From assembly GCF_003574465.1 (NCBI RefSeq), contig NZ_QOWC01000043.1, positions 1-45,587 of the forward strand: a stretch of DNA of 45,587 nt. The letters run 5' to 3'. Made by a program: the position numbers and the translations under genes. Shown in pieces: positions 21,123 to 29,833 of the stretch. A model generated the notes under the pieces. The model ran no database searches, was not told the origin of the DNA, and saw nothing but the letters and a program-made list of their open reading frames with translations. This DNA comes from Methylobacterium crusticola (lineage in GTDB: Bacteria > Pseudomonadota > Alphaproteobacteria > Rhizobiales > Beijerinckiaceae). Every line of letters begins with the position of its first letter. Within the stretch, counting starts at the first letter, position 1.

Positions 21123-21821
21123 TCAGCCGACCGCGAGGCGGATCTCGCCCACGCCCTCGATCGACCCGACCAGGGTCTGCCCGCGCGCGACCGCGCCGAC
21201 GCCCTCCGGGGTGCCGGCGAAGATCACGTCGCCGGGCTCGAGCGCGAAGTAGGCCGACAGGTAGGCGATCTGCTCGGCCACGGACCAGATCATGTCGGAG
21301 AGGTCGGCCTTCTGGCGCACGGCGCCGTCGACGGTGAGCGCGATCGTGCCCCGCTCCGGGTGGCCGATGGCGCTCGCCGGCTGGAGCACGCCGACCGGTC
21401 CCGAGGCGTCGGCGCTCTTGCCGAGCTCCCAGGGCCGGCGCAGGGCCTTGGCCTCGTCCTGGAGGTCGCGCCGGGTCATGTCGAGGCCGACCGCGTAGCC
21501 GTAGACGTGCTCGAGGGCGCGCGCGACCGGGATGTCGCGCCCGGACTGGCCGAGGGCCACCACCAGCTCGATCTCGTGGTGGTAGTTCGCGGTCTTCGGC
21601 GGGTAGGGATGCGCCACGGTCTCGCCGGCCGGCACCACCTGGAGCGCGTCGGCGGGCTTCATGAAGAAGAACGGCGGCTCGCGGGTCGGGTCGGCGCCCA
21701 TCTCGCGGGCATGCGCCGCGTAGTTGCGCCCGACGCAGTAGACCCGCCGGACCGGGAACAGATCCTGGGTGCCGTGAATGGGGAGCGCGGTGCGCGGCGG
21801 GTTCGGGATCACGGAGAGCAT
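21123..21821 (-). CDS. Fumarylacetoacetate hydrolase family protein
   Basis: A 232-residue FAH-fold enzyme that cleaves C-C bonds in beta-diketo acids or decarboxylates oxaloacetate-like substrates. The short single-domain form resembles fumarylpyruvate hydrolases. Visible motifs are VYCVGRNYAAHAREMG, FFFMKPADAL, the metal-ligand segment YHHEIELVVALG, GLDMTRRDLQ and IFAGTPEGVGAV. The neighbouring Nudix gene follows in the same direction. The exact substrate is not determinable from sequence; gentisate-type catabolism is one option but no other gene of that pathway is here. Confidence 0.9.
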   Translation of the reverse strand: MLSVIPNPPRTALPIHGTQDLFPVRRVYCVGRNYAAHAREMGADPTREPPFFFMKPADALQVVPAGETVAHPYPPKTANYHHEIELVVALGQSGRDIPVARALEHVYGYAVGLDMTRRDLQDEAKALRRPWELGKSADASGPVGVLQPASAIGHPERGTIALTVDGAVRQKADLSDMIWSVAEQIAYLSAYFALEPGDVIFAGTPEGVGAVARGQTLVGSIEGVGEIRLAVG

Positions 21822-22010
21822 GGGGTCCGTCTCGGGCGGGGGGGCGGGGCCCGGCGCCTTGGGAAAACGCCGGCTGACCGCTATCTAGAGGCCGCGTCCG
21901 CGGCGCGCCATCCCGGCCTCCCGCGCCGCCGGGTCGGTGCCTCGGTGGACCGCATCCCGCCTCCGGGAGCCTGCCGCGTGCGGGGTCCTGTCCGCCTCCG
22001 TGAGCCTGCC

Positions 22011-23513
22011 GTGTCCAACAAGAGCCTGATCGACACCCTCGCGGCGCGCCTCGGCGCCGCCCACGTCCTGACCGCGCCCGACGACGTGGCTCCCCACCTC
22101 GCCGAGACCCGCGGGCTCTACCGCGGGGAGGCGCTCGCGGTCGTGCGCCCGCGCGACACCGCCGAGGTGGCCTTCGCGGTGCGGGAATGCGCCCGCGCCC
22201 GGGTGCCCGTGGTGGCGCAGGGCGGCAATACCGGCCTCGTCGGCGGCGGCGTGCCGGCCGGCGGCGTGGTGATCTCGCTCTCGCGCCTCGACCGGGTGCG
22301 GACGCTCGACGTCCTCGACGCCACCATCACGGTCGAGGCGGGCTGCGTGCTCGCCCGGGTGCAGCAGGCGGCGGACGAGGCCGGGCTGCTCTTCCCCCTC
22401 TCCCTCGCCTCGGAGGGCTCGTGCCGCATCGGCGGCAACCTCGCCACCAACGCCGGGGGCACCGCGGTGCTGGCCTACGGCAACGCCCGCGAGCTCACCC
22501 TCGGGCTCGAGGTGGTGCTGGCGGACGGGCGGGTCTGGAACGGCCTGCGGGCCCTGCGCAAGGACAATGCCGGCTACGACCTGAAACACCTCTTCGTCGG
22601 CTCCGAGGGCACCCTCGGCATCATCACGGCGGCGGTGCTGAAGCTCTTCCCCAAGCCGGCCTCCCGCGCCACCGCCTTCCTGGGCCTCGCCTCGGCGCGG
22701 GCGGCGCTCGCGGCCTTCGGGCACCTGCGCGGGCGGGTCGGCCCGCGCCTCACGGCCTTCGAGTACCTGCCGCGCTTCGCCCTCGAGATCGTGCTGCGCC
22801 ACCTCCCGGGTGCGGTGCGCCCGCTCGCGGGCGACCACGCCGCCTACGCGCTGGTGGAGCTCTCCTCCCCGGCCCCCGATGCCGGCGCGGAGCTCGAGGG
22901 ACTCCTCGCCGGGCTGATCGAGGCCGAGGGGGCCGAGGACGCCGTGCTCGCCCAGAGCGACGCGCAGGGACGCGCCCTCTGGCGCCTGCGCGAGAGCCTG
23001 TCCGAGGTCCAGGGCCACGAGGGCGGCTCGATCAAGCACGACGTCGCGGTGCCGGTGTCGCGGGTGGCGGAGTTCCTCGAGCGGGCGACGGCCGCCTGCG
23101 AGGCGGCGATGCAGGGGGTGCGGGTCTGCGCCTTCGGGCATTTCGGCGACGGCAACATCCACTTCAACCTGACCCAGCCCCCGGGCATGGACCGGATGGC
23201 GTTCCTGGCCGCCTGGCCGCGCTTCAACCGCATCGTCCACGACATCGTGCACGAACTCGACGGCTCGATCGCGGCCGAGCACGGGGTCGGGCTGATCAAG
23301 CGCGACGAGCTCCTGCGCTACAAGGACCCCGTCGCCCTCGACCTGATGCACCGCCTCAAGGCGGCCCTCGATCCCCACGGCCTCCTCAATCCCGGCAAGG
23401 TGCTGCCCGACCGGGTGCTCCCCGGCGACCTCCTGCCCGGCGAGGCTCCGCCGGAGCGGGAGGGATCCGGCGGGGCGCCGGCGGCCGGGAGCCGCTCCGG
23501 CGCGGCGGCCTGA
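22011..23513 (+). CDS. FAD-linked 2-hydroxyacid dehydrogenase (GlcD / D-2-hydroxyglutarate dehydrogenase type)
   Basis: A 500-residue flavoprotein. The FAD-binding-4 (PCMH) domain covers about 30-215, with VVAQGGNTGLVGGGVPAG, ASEGSCRIGGNLATNAGG and FVGSEGTLGIITA. The FAD-oxidase C domain follows, with CAFGHFGDGNIHFNL and SIAAEHGVGLIK, whose histidines and glutamate form the active site. Members oxidise D-lactate, glycolate or D-2-hydroxyglutarate. GTG 22011 gives the usual SNKSLIDTLAARLG start; no strong ribosome site is seen. A polar Gly/Ala tail of about 30 residues is extra. Divergent from the FAH gene. Confidence 0.88.
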   Translation: MSNKSLIDTLAARLGAAHVLTAPDDVAPHLAETRGLYRGEALAVVRPRDTAEVAFAVRECARARVPVVAQGGNTGLVGGGVPAGGVVISLSRLDRVRTLDVLDATITVEAGCVLARVQQAADEAGLLFPLSLASEGSCRIGGNLATNAGGTAVLAYGNARELTLGLEVVLADGRVWNGLRALRKDNAGYDLKHLFVGSEGTLGIITAAVLKLFPKPASRATAFLGLASARAALAAFGHLRGRVGPRLTAFEYLPRFALEIVLRHLPGAVRPLAGDHAAYALVELSSPAPDAGAELEGLLAGLIEAEGAEDAVLAQSDAQGRALWRLRESLSEVQGHEGGSIKHDVAVPVSRVAEFLERATAACEAAMQGVRVCAFGHFGDGNIHFNLTQPPGMDRMAFLAAWPRFNRIVHDIVHELDGSIAAEHGVGLIKRDELLRYKDPVALDLMHRLKAALDPHGLLNPGKVLPDRVLPGDLLPGEAPPEREGSGGAPAAGSRSGAAA

Positions 23514-23685
23514 GCGCCGGAAAGCCGGCGTCCGGGGGCGCCCCGGTCCGTGGCGAAAGGTCACCGGCCGGCGGGCTCCCGCCCGAGCCGTGACGCCTGC
23601 GCCGGGGTGTCCCGCCCCGGAGCGCCTTGCAGGTTCCCGCCGAGTTGCTAGCTCAGGGTGTATTGGACTTCCGGAGAGCCCCGGC

Positions 23686-26040
23686 ATGAACGCCCGTCCC
23701 GACGCCCGCAACTTCGCGGCCCCGCAGAAATTCGGCATCGGCCAGCCGGTCCCGCGGGCCGAGGACCCGGTGCTGGTGCGGGGCGAGGGCCGCTACACCG
23801 ACGATCTCGCCCTGGACGGGCAGGCCTACGGGGTGTTCGTGCGCAGCCCGATCGCCCACGGTTTCCTGCGGGGCATCGACTCCGAGGCCGCGGCCGCCCT
23901 GCCGGGCGTGATCGCGGTCCTGACGGCGGCCGACCTCGACGGCTACGGGCCGATCGGCAACGGCATGCCCTTCAAGAACCAGGACGGCTCGGCCATGCGC
24001 AAGCCGCCGCAGCCCTCGCTGTCGACGGACCGGGTGCGCTACGTCGGCGAGCCCGTCGCCCTGGTGGTGGCCGAGACGCTGGCGCAGGCCCGCGACGCCG
24101 CCGAGGCGGTGGTGCTCGACATCGAGGACCTGCCGGTCGTCACCACGGCCGACGAGGCCGCCGCGGAGGGCGCGCCCCTCCTCTACGACGACGTGCCGGG
24201 CAACCTCGCCCTCGACTTCCGCCTCGGCGACGCGGCGGCCACCGAGGCGGCCTTCGCGGCGGCGGCGCACGTGACGACCCTCGACCTCGTCAACAACCGC
24301 CTGGTGATCAACCCGATGGAGCCCCGCTCGGCCATCGGCGCCTACGACGGCGAGGCCGGGCGCCACACCCTGCATGTCGGCTCGCAGGGCGTGTTCGGCC
24401 TGCGCAACGGGCTCGCGGACGGCGTCCTGAAGGTCGCGCGCGACAAGGTCCGGGTGCTCACCGGCAACGTCGGCGGCTCGTTCGGCATGAAGGCGCCGGT
24501 CTATCCCGAGTACCTGCCGCTCCTGCACGCCGCCAAGGTGCTGGGCCGGCCGGTGAAGTGGACCGACCAGCGCTCCGAGAGCTTCCTGTCGGACCATCAC
24601 GGCCGCGACGTGGCGGTGGTGGCGGAGCTCGCCCTCGACGCCGAGGGGCGCTTCCTGGCCTACCGGCTGCGCGGCAGCGCCAACATGGGCGGCTACCTCA
24701 ACCCCCTCGCGCCCCTGTTCCAGACCGTCAACATCGCCCGCAACATGGTGGGGGTCTACCGCACGCCGGTCTTCGACGTCGCGGTGGCCTGCCTGTTCAC
24801 CAACACCACGCCGATCGGCGCCTACCGGGGTGCCGGCCGGCCGGAGGGCAACTACTTCATCGAGCGCCTGATCGACACCGCCGCCGCCGAGACCGGCCGC
24901 GACCGCGTCGCCCTGCGCCGCCTCAACCACATTCGCCCCGAGGACATGCCGTACGCGGCGCCCTCGGGCATGACCTACGACAGCGGCGACTTCCCGGCGG
25001 TGCTCGACCGGGCCCTCGCGGCCGCCGACTGGGACGGCTTCGCGGCGCGGCGGGCCGAGAGCGCCGGCCGGGGCATGCTGCGAGGCATCGGCATCGGCGA
25101 CTACCTCGAGATCACCGCGCCGCCCCAGAACGAGATGGGCGGCATCCGCTTCGAGGCCGACGGCACCGTGACGATCATCACCGGCACGCTGGATTACGGC
25201 CAGGGGCACCTGACGCCGTTCTCGCAGGTGCTGCACGACCGCCTCGGCATCCCGCTCGACCGCATCCGCCTGCTCCAGGGCGACAGCGACCAGCTCATCG
25301 CGGGCGGCGGCACCGGCGGCTCGAAGTCCCTGATGGCGAGCGGCGCCGCCATCGTGGAGGCCGGCGACCTCGTGATCGCCAAGGGACGCGAGGCTGCCGC
25401 CTCGGTGCTGGAGGCGGGCGTCGCCGACATCGAGTTCCGCGAGGGCCGCTTCACCATCGCGGGCACCGACCGCGGCATCGGGCTGCTCGAGCTCGCCGCG
25501 AAGGTCCGGGCCGGGCTGCCCGACCCGGGCGCGCCGACGAGCCTCGACGTCGCCCACGTGCACGAGCAGTCGCCCTCCGCCTTCCCGAACGGCTGCCACG
25601 TCGCCGAGGTCGAGGTCGACCCGGAGACCGGGGTCGCCACCGTGGTGCGCTACACCACGGTCAACGATTTCGGCACGATCGTGAACCCGCTCCTCGTGGA
25701 GGGCCAGCTCCACGGCGGCGTGGTGCAGGGCATCGGCCAGGCCCTGATGGAGCGCACCGCCTACGACGACCAGGGCCAGCTCGTGACGGGCTCGTACATG
25801 GATTACTGCCTGCCGCGGGCCTCCGACGCGCCGTTCATGGGCTTCGAGAGTCACGCGGTGCCGGCCACCACGAACCCCCTCGGGGTGAAGGGCTGCGGCG
25901 AGGCCGGCTGCGCCGGGTCGCTGCCCTCGGTGATGAACGCCCTCGTGGACGCCCTGCGGCCCCGGGGCATCGCCCACATCAACATGCCGGCGACCCCGCG
26001 GGCGATCTGGGCGGCCCTCCAGGAGGCCTCCGCCCGATGA
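23686..26040 (+). CDS. Xanthine dehydrogenase/CoxL-family molybdopterin-binding large subunit
   Basis: A 784-residue molybdenum hydroxylase large subunit. An a/b-hammerhead domain at about 20-125 (VRGEGRYTDDLALDGQAYG) precedes two molybdopterin-binding domains with VLTGNVGGSFGMK, TPIGAYRGAGRPEGNYFIER and the catalytic glutamate in GVKGCGEAG. The AYRGAGRPE loop marks an aldehyde-dehydrogenase/CoxL form-II type, not the Cu-binding AYRCSFR of true CO dehydrogenase. The [2Fe-2S] and FAD subunits normally encoded alongside are absent. ATG 23686 follows GGAGAG by 7 bases. It overlaps the DUF2218 gene by 4 bases. Substrate unknown. Confidence 0.92.
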   Translation: MNARPDARNFAAPQKFGIGQPVPRAEDPVLVRGEGRYTDDLALDGQAYGVFVRSPIAHGFLRGIDSEAAAALPGVIAVLTAADLDGYGPIGNGMPFKNQDGSAMRKPPQPSLSTDRVRYVGEPVALVVAETLAQARDAAEAVVLDIEDLPVVTTADEAAAEGAPLLYDDVPGNLALDFRLGDAAATEAAFAAAAHVTTLDLVNNRLVINPMEPRSAIGAYDGEAGRHTLHVGSQGVFGLRNGLADGVLKVARDKVRVLTGNVGGSFGMKAPVYPEYLPLLHAAKVLGRPVKWTDQRSESFLSDHHGRDVAVVAELALDAEGRFLAYRLRGSANMGGYLNPLAPLFQTVNIARNMVGVYRTPVFDVAVACLFTNTTPIGAYRGAGRPEGNYFIERLIDTAAAETGRDRVALRRLNHIRPEDMPYAAPSGMTYDSGDFPAVLDRALAAADWDGFAARRAESAGRGMLRGIGIGDYLEITAPPQNEMGGIRFEADGTVTIITGTLDYGQGHLTPFSQVLHDRLGIPLDRIRLLQGDSDQLIAGGGTGGSKSLMASGAAIVEAGDLVIAKGREAAASVLEAGVADIEFREGRFTIAGTDRGIGLLELAAKVRAGLPDPGAPTSLDVAHVHEQSPSAFPNGCHVAEVEVDPETGVATVVRYTTVNDFGTIVNPLLVEGQLHGGVVQGIGQALMERTAYDDQGQLVTGSYMDYCLPRASDAPFMGFESHAVPATTNPLGVKGCGEAGCAGSLPSVMNALVDALRPRGIAHINMPATPRAIWAALQEASAR

Positions 26041-26348
26041 GCGGCCCGGCGACGCTGACGTCGGAGGCCCGCGTCGACACCCAGCAGGGCAGCCGCTACC
26101 TGACCCAGCTCTGCAAGCACTGGAGCCACAAGTTCCCCGACACGGCGTTCTCGCCGGAGCGCGGCGTGGTGCCGTTCGGGGAAGGCCGCACCTTCACGGC
26201 CGAGGCCGACCCGGACGGCCTGACCCTGCGGGTCGCGGCCCACGACCTCGAGGCCCTGACCCGGATGCAGGGCGTCGTGGCCGAGCACCTGGCCCGGTTC
26301 GCCTTCCGGGAGGATCTCGGCGGGCTCGCCTGGGCGCGGGTGGTGTGA
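26037..26348 (+). CDS. DUF2218 family protein
   Basis: A 103-residue protein that matches DUF2218 along its length (QQGSRYLTQLCKHWSHKF, then the acidic/beta FTAEADPDGLTLRVAAHD and VVAEHLARFAFREDL). DUF2218 proteins are often found beside iron or metal uptake genes and have no established function. ATGA overlap with the molybdenum hydroxylase subunit indicates translational coupling, so a role in cofactor handling or substrate supply for that enzyme is possible. The HWSHKF histidines could bind metal. Confidence 0.88.
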   Translation: MSGPATLTSEARVDTQQGSRYLTQLCKHWSHKFPDTAFSPERGVVPFGEGRTFTAEADPDGLTLRVAAHDLEALTRMQGVVAEHLARFAFREDLGGLAWARVV

Positions 26349-26530
26349 GCGGCGCGGTCCCGGCGCCGAGGAGCCCGCCGGGATCGCCGCGCGGGGTGGA
26401 TTCGCGTACGCTCGCGCCGCGCCGCCCGGGGCTCGCGGGGCCGAGTTCCCGCCGAAGCCCGCGCGCGCGGCACCGGACGCGGTCGGGCCGTGCAGGCCCG
26501 CAACGAGGCATTCCCGAAGAAGGCGGCATC

Positions 26531-27805
26531 ATGAACATCCACGCCCCCGACCCCACGGCGCCGACAGCCGCGTTCGCCCCCGACGCCCGCCTCGACCGGC
26601 TCGCCGAGGTGGCGGTGCGGGTCGGGCTCGGCCTCCAGCCCGGCCAGGAGCTCGTGATGACGGCGCCGCTCGAGGCCCTCCCCCTCGCCCGCCGCATCAC
26701 CGCCCAGGCCTACGCGGCCGGCGCCTCCCTGGTGACGACGCTCCTGGCCGACGACGAGGCCACCCTGGCGCGCTTCAAGCACGCGCCCGACGGTGCCTTC
26801 GACCGCGCCGCCGGCTGGCTCTACGAGGGCATGGCCAACGCCTATCGCGGCGGCGCGGCGCGGCTCGCGATCTCGGGCGACGACCCGTCCCTGCTCGCCG
26901 GCCAGGATCCCGACAAGGTGGCGCGGGCGAACCGCGCCCGCTCCAAGGCCTACATGCCGGCCCTGGAGCTGATCGCGAACTTCTCCACCAACTGGACCAT
27001 CGTGTCGGCGGCGACCCCGGCCTGGGCCCGCACGGTGTTCCCGGCCCTGCCCGAGGACGAGGCCGTGGCCCGCCTGTGGGACGCGATCTTCGCCGCGTCG
27101 CGGGTCGACGGCGAGGATCCGGTCGGCGCCTGGGCGGCCCACAACCGGCACCTGAGCGACCGCACCGCCTTCCTGAACCGGAAGGGCTACGCGTCCCTGC
27201 GCTTCCGCGGGCCCGGCACCGACCTGACGGTGGGCCTCGCCGACGACCACGAGTGGTGCGGGGGCGCCGCCACGGCGAAGAACGGGATCCTCTGCAACGC
27301 CAACATCCCGACCGAGGAGGTGTTCACCACGCCCCACAGGTCGCGGGTCGAGGGGCACGTGAGCGCCACGAAGCCGCTCTCGTACCAGGGCACCCTGATC
27401 GACGGCATCGCGGTGCGCTTCGCGGAGGGCCGCATCGTCGACGCGACGGCCCGCACCGGCGCCGACGTCCTCGCCCGGGTGATCGAGACCGACGAGGGCG
27501 CCCGGCGCCTCGGCGAGGTCGCGCTCGTGCCGGCCTCCTCGCCGATCTCGGCCTCCGGCCTGCTGTTCTGCAACACCCTCTACGACGAGAACGCGGCGAG
27601 CCACATCGCGCTGGGCCAGGCCTACAGCAAGTGCTTCCGCAACGGCGGCGCCGGGCTCACCGAGATCGACCTCGTGTCCCGCGGCGCCAACCGCAGCCTG
27701 ATCCACATCGACTGGATGATCGGCTCGGCCGAGGTCGACGTCGACGGCGTGGCGAAGGACGGCCGCGCCGAGCCGCTCATGCGCCGCGGCGAGTGGGTGG
27801 ATTGA
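26531..27805 (+). CDS. M29-family aminopeptidase
   Basis: A 424-residue cytoplasmic metallo-aminopeptidase of the AmpS/AmpT (thermophilic aminopeptidase) family. The N-terminal domain begins RLAEVAVRVGLGLQPGQELVM (residues about 21-41, cited only as a landmark to LQPGQ). Metal ligands known for the family are all visible: Glu in NIPTEEVFT, Glu in LGEVALVP, His in SHIALGQAYS and His/Asp in IHIDWMIGS. ATG 26531 follows an AGAAGG by about 8 bases. It stands alone between the DUF2218 gene and a convergent reductase. Confidence 0.92.
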   Translation: MNIHAPDPTAPTAAFAPDARLDRLAEVAVRVGLGLQPGQELVMTAPLEALPLARRITAQAYAAGASLVTTLLADDEATLARFKHAPDGAFDRAAGWLYEGMANAYRGGAARLAISGDDPSLLAGQDPDKVARANRARSKAYMPALELIANFSTNWTIVSAATPAWARTVFPALPEDEAVARLWDAIFAASRVDGEDPVGAWAAHNRHLSDRTAFLNRKGYASLRFRGPGTDLTVGLADDHEWCGGAATAKNGILCNANIPTEEVFTTPHRSRVEGHVSATKPLSYQGTLIDGIAVRFAEGRIVDATARTGADVLARVIETDEGARRLGEVALVPASSPISASGLLFCNTLYDENAASHIALGQAYSKCFRNGGAGLTEIDLVSRGANRSLIHIDWMIGSAEVDVDGVAKDGRAEPLMRRGEWVD

Positions 27806-27835
27806 GCGGGCGGAGCGCCGCGGGGCTCCGCCCGC
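27806..27835. terminator. Perfect 11-bp convergent hairpin
   Basis: GCGGGCGGAGC (27806-27816) begins at the base after the aminopeptidase stop and is exactly complementary to GCTCCGCCCGC (27825-27835), with an 8-base loop; the opposing reductase ends at 27842. A bidirectional terminator or 3'-end stem is likely, though only GGTTG follows. Confidence 0.55.
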
Positions 27836-27841
27836 GGTTGC

Positions 27842-28879
27842 TCAGCCGACGTAGATCAGCTTCTTGCCGCGGTTCTCGCCGCGGTAGAGCGCCCGGATGG
27901 CACCCGGCGCCTGCTCGATGCCCTGTGAGACGTCCTCGTCGTAGTAGAGCCGGCCCTCCTGGTACCAGGAGACCAGCGCCCGGGCGGCGGCCTCGAACTG
28001 GGCGACGTGGTCGAGCACCACGAAGCCGCTCCAGACCAGCCGGCGGGTGAGGACCTCGCGCTCGTTGCGCGGCCCGGTCGGCGTCTCGGTCCAGCTCGCC
28101 ACCGAGGCCGTCCCGCACTGGACCACGCGGCCGGCCACGGCCATCCGGCGCAGGGCCGCGTCGAGGATCGGCCCGCCGACATTGTCGAAGTAGACGTTGA
28201 TCCCGCCGGGCGCGTCGGCCGCGAGGGCGGCGGTCCAGTCCGCCGTCCGGTAATTGTAGACCGCGTCGTAGCCGTAGCGCTCGCGGCAGCGCGCCACCTT
28301 GGCGTCGTCGCCGGCGAGGCCGAGGGCGCGGCAGCCGAGGTTCCGGGCGATCTGCCCGACGAGGCTGCCGACCGCCCCGCCGGCGGTGGAGACCAGCACG
28401 GCGTCGCCGGCCATCGGCCGGCCGAGCACGGTGAGGCCCAGATACGCCGTGAGCCCGTTGAGGCCGAGGAGACCCGCATGGGCGGAGAGCGGAACCGCCT
28501 CGCTCGCGCGCCGGAAGATCGCCGCCGGCGTCGCCACGGCGTAGTCCTGCCAGTCGAACCATCCGTACAGGAACTCGCCCTCGCGCACGTCCGGTGCCTG
28601 CGAGCGGACGACGACGCCCACGGCCAGCGCCCGCATCGGCCCGCCGAGGGGCACGGGCTTGGCGTAGTTGGACTCGGCGCTGGCCCATCCGCGCTGGGCC
28701 GGGTCCGCCGAGAGGTAGAGGTTGCGCACCAGGAACTCGCCCGGGCCGGCCTCCGGCACCGCGACCTCGTCGAGGGCGAAGTCCTCCGGCTGCGGGATGC
28801 CCTCGGGCCGGCGCGCCAGTATCACCCGGCGGTTGCGGTCCGGACAGCGATAGTCCGGGACATGTGTCGGGCCGCTCAT
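27842..28879 (-). CDS. NADP-dependent zinc-less MDR oxidoreductase (CurA/leukotriene B4 dehydrogenase type)
   Basis: A 345-residue medium-chain dehydrogenase/reductase without zinc-binding cysteines. The N-terminal GroES-like domain includes NRRVILARRPEGIPQPEDF and NLYLSADPAQRGWA. The Rossmann domain has the variant nucleotide motif STAGGAVGSLVGQIA, then VYFDNVGG and the terminal GENRGKKLIYVG. Relatives reduce the C=C bond of enones. ATG 28879 has GGGAGGG about 8 bases upstream. Convergent with the M29 gene; a long hairpin lies upstream of it. Confidence 0.9.
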   Translation of the reverse strand: MSGPTHVPDYRCPDRNRRVILARRPEGIPQPEDFALDEVAVPEAGPGEFLVRNLYLSADPAQRGWASAESNYAKPVPLGGPMRALAVGVVVRSQAPDVREGEFLYGWFDWQDYAVATPAAIFRRASEAVPLSAHAGLLGLNGLTAYLGLTVLGRPMAGDAVLVSTAGGAVGSLVGQIARNLGCRALGLAGDDAKVARCRERYGYDAVYNYRTADWTAALAADAPGGINVYFDNVGGPILDAALRRMAVAGRVVQCGTASVASWTETPTGPRNEREVLTRRLVWSGFVVLDHVAQFEAAARALVSWYQEGRLYYDEDVSQGIEQAPGAIRALYRGENRGKKLIYVG

Positions 28880-28992
28880 CGTCCATCCCTCCCCTGGCCG
28901 CGCCGCGCCCGGCGGATCATCCGGGGGGCGGCCGCGACCGGCGTCTCGTGCGCGGCTCACCCGCGCGCAGGCGCCAGGGTAGCGCCGCGACC

Positions 28993-29050
28993 GGGTCCCG
29001 GACATCCCGCGCCGGTGATCGGGGATCGCGGCGCGGGATGTCCGGGACCC
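28993..29050. repeat. Long hairpin with near-continuous 22-bp stem
   Basis: Bases 28993-29014 are exactly complementary to 29029-29050 (22 bp; arm begins GGGTCCCGGACATCCC). After a small internal bulge, GATC (29017-29020) pairs with GATC (29024-29027) closing on GGG, and interrupted pairing continues outward to about 28982 and 29061. It sits between the stop of the DUF1223 gene (29090) and the start of the reductase (28879). No T-run follows, so it is a terminator-like stem or a dispersed palindromic element. Confidence 0.65.
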
Positions 29051-29089
29051 TGGCGCGCCGCACGGGACCGCTCCCTGAGGACGCGTCCC

Positions 29090-29827
29090 CTAGAGGCCCG
29101 GCCCCTTCGCGGCCCCCAGGATCCGCCCCGGGCCGTTATGCTCGGCCTGCAGCACGACCACGTAGGTATCGGCGTCGCCCGCCCGCAGGGCCGCGCGGAG
29201 CACCTCGTAATGGGCCGGGGCGCCGGTCCAGGTGCCGACGTGGTGCATGCCCCTGACCACGTTGCGGTAGGTCACGGTGCGGCCGCGGTTCTCGCCGCGG
29301 CCGATCGCGACCTCCCGGGTGCGGGCGACCGGCAGCAGCCACAGCTCCGCCGTGCGGCCCGGATCCGGCGCGGCGCCGACGTCGATGGCGATGCGCTCCG
29401 GCCCCGCCTCGCTGCGGATCGCCACCGGGAGGCTCGTGGCGGTGCCCGGGTCGCGGATGCTGCGTTCCAGGGCGGCGCGGTCGGAGCCCACCACCGTGGC
29501 GGCGCCGTTCACCACCGCCTGCGGGGTGAAGACCTGCCGGTCGCCCCGCATGCTCGCGTAGGCGCGCTGGCGCTCGGTGAAGGCGGTGTGCGCCAGGGTG
29601 TCCTTCCAGCCGAGGTAGTCCCAGTAGGTGACCGGCAGGCTGAGCGCGATCACGCCGGGGTCGCGGGCGAGCTCGCTCATCAGGCGGTCGGCCGGCGGGC
29701 AGGCCGAGCAGCCCTGGCTCGTGAACAGCTCGATCACGGCCCGGGGCGCCTCGGCGCCGAGGGCCGTGCCGGAAAAGCCGGTCAGGATCAGGCCTGCGAG
29801 AAGTCGGCGGAGGGCCGCGTGCGTCAT
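29090..29827 (-). CDS. DUF1223 thioredoxin-like exported protein
   Basis: A 245-residue protein with a signal peptide (LLAGLILTGFSGTALGAEA) and a DUF1223 thioredoxin-like fold. It starts with AVIELFTSQGCSACPPAD, where the CxxC (CSAC) is the redox pair, and continues with LSLPVTYWDYLGWKDTLA and FTPQAVVNG. Members are secreted and of unknown function. The ATG lies only 6 bases beyond the lpxXL stop, so it is the last gene of the lipid A acylation operon. That position suggests an envelope role, which is inference. Confidence 0.88.
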   Translation of the reverse strand: MTHAALRRLLAGLILTGFSGTALGAEAPRAVIELFTSQGCSACPPADRLMSELARDPGVIALSLPVTYWDYLGWKDTLAHTAFTERQRAYASMRGDRQVFTPQAVVNGAATVVGSDRAALERSIRDPGTATSLPVAIRSEAGPERIAIDVGAAPDPGRTAELWLLPVARTREVAIGRGENRGRTVTYRNVVRGMHHVGTWTGAPAHYEVLRAALRAGDADTYVVVLQAEHNGPGRILGAAKGPGL

Positions 29828-29833
29828 GCGCCA

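Noticed and set aside
23653..25977. A 774-codon minus-strand open frame opposite the molybdenum hydroxylase gene
   Set aside because: Composition-driven shadow; the sense strand has a full family match.
23686..26040. Aerobic carbon monoxide dehydrogenase large subunit
   Set aside because: The active-site loop reads AYRGAGRPE, not the AYRCSFR of true CoxL, and coxM/coxS are missing.
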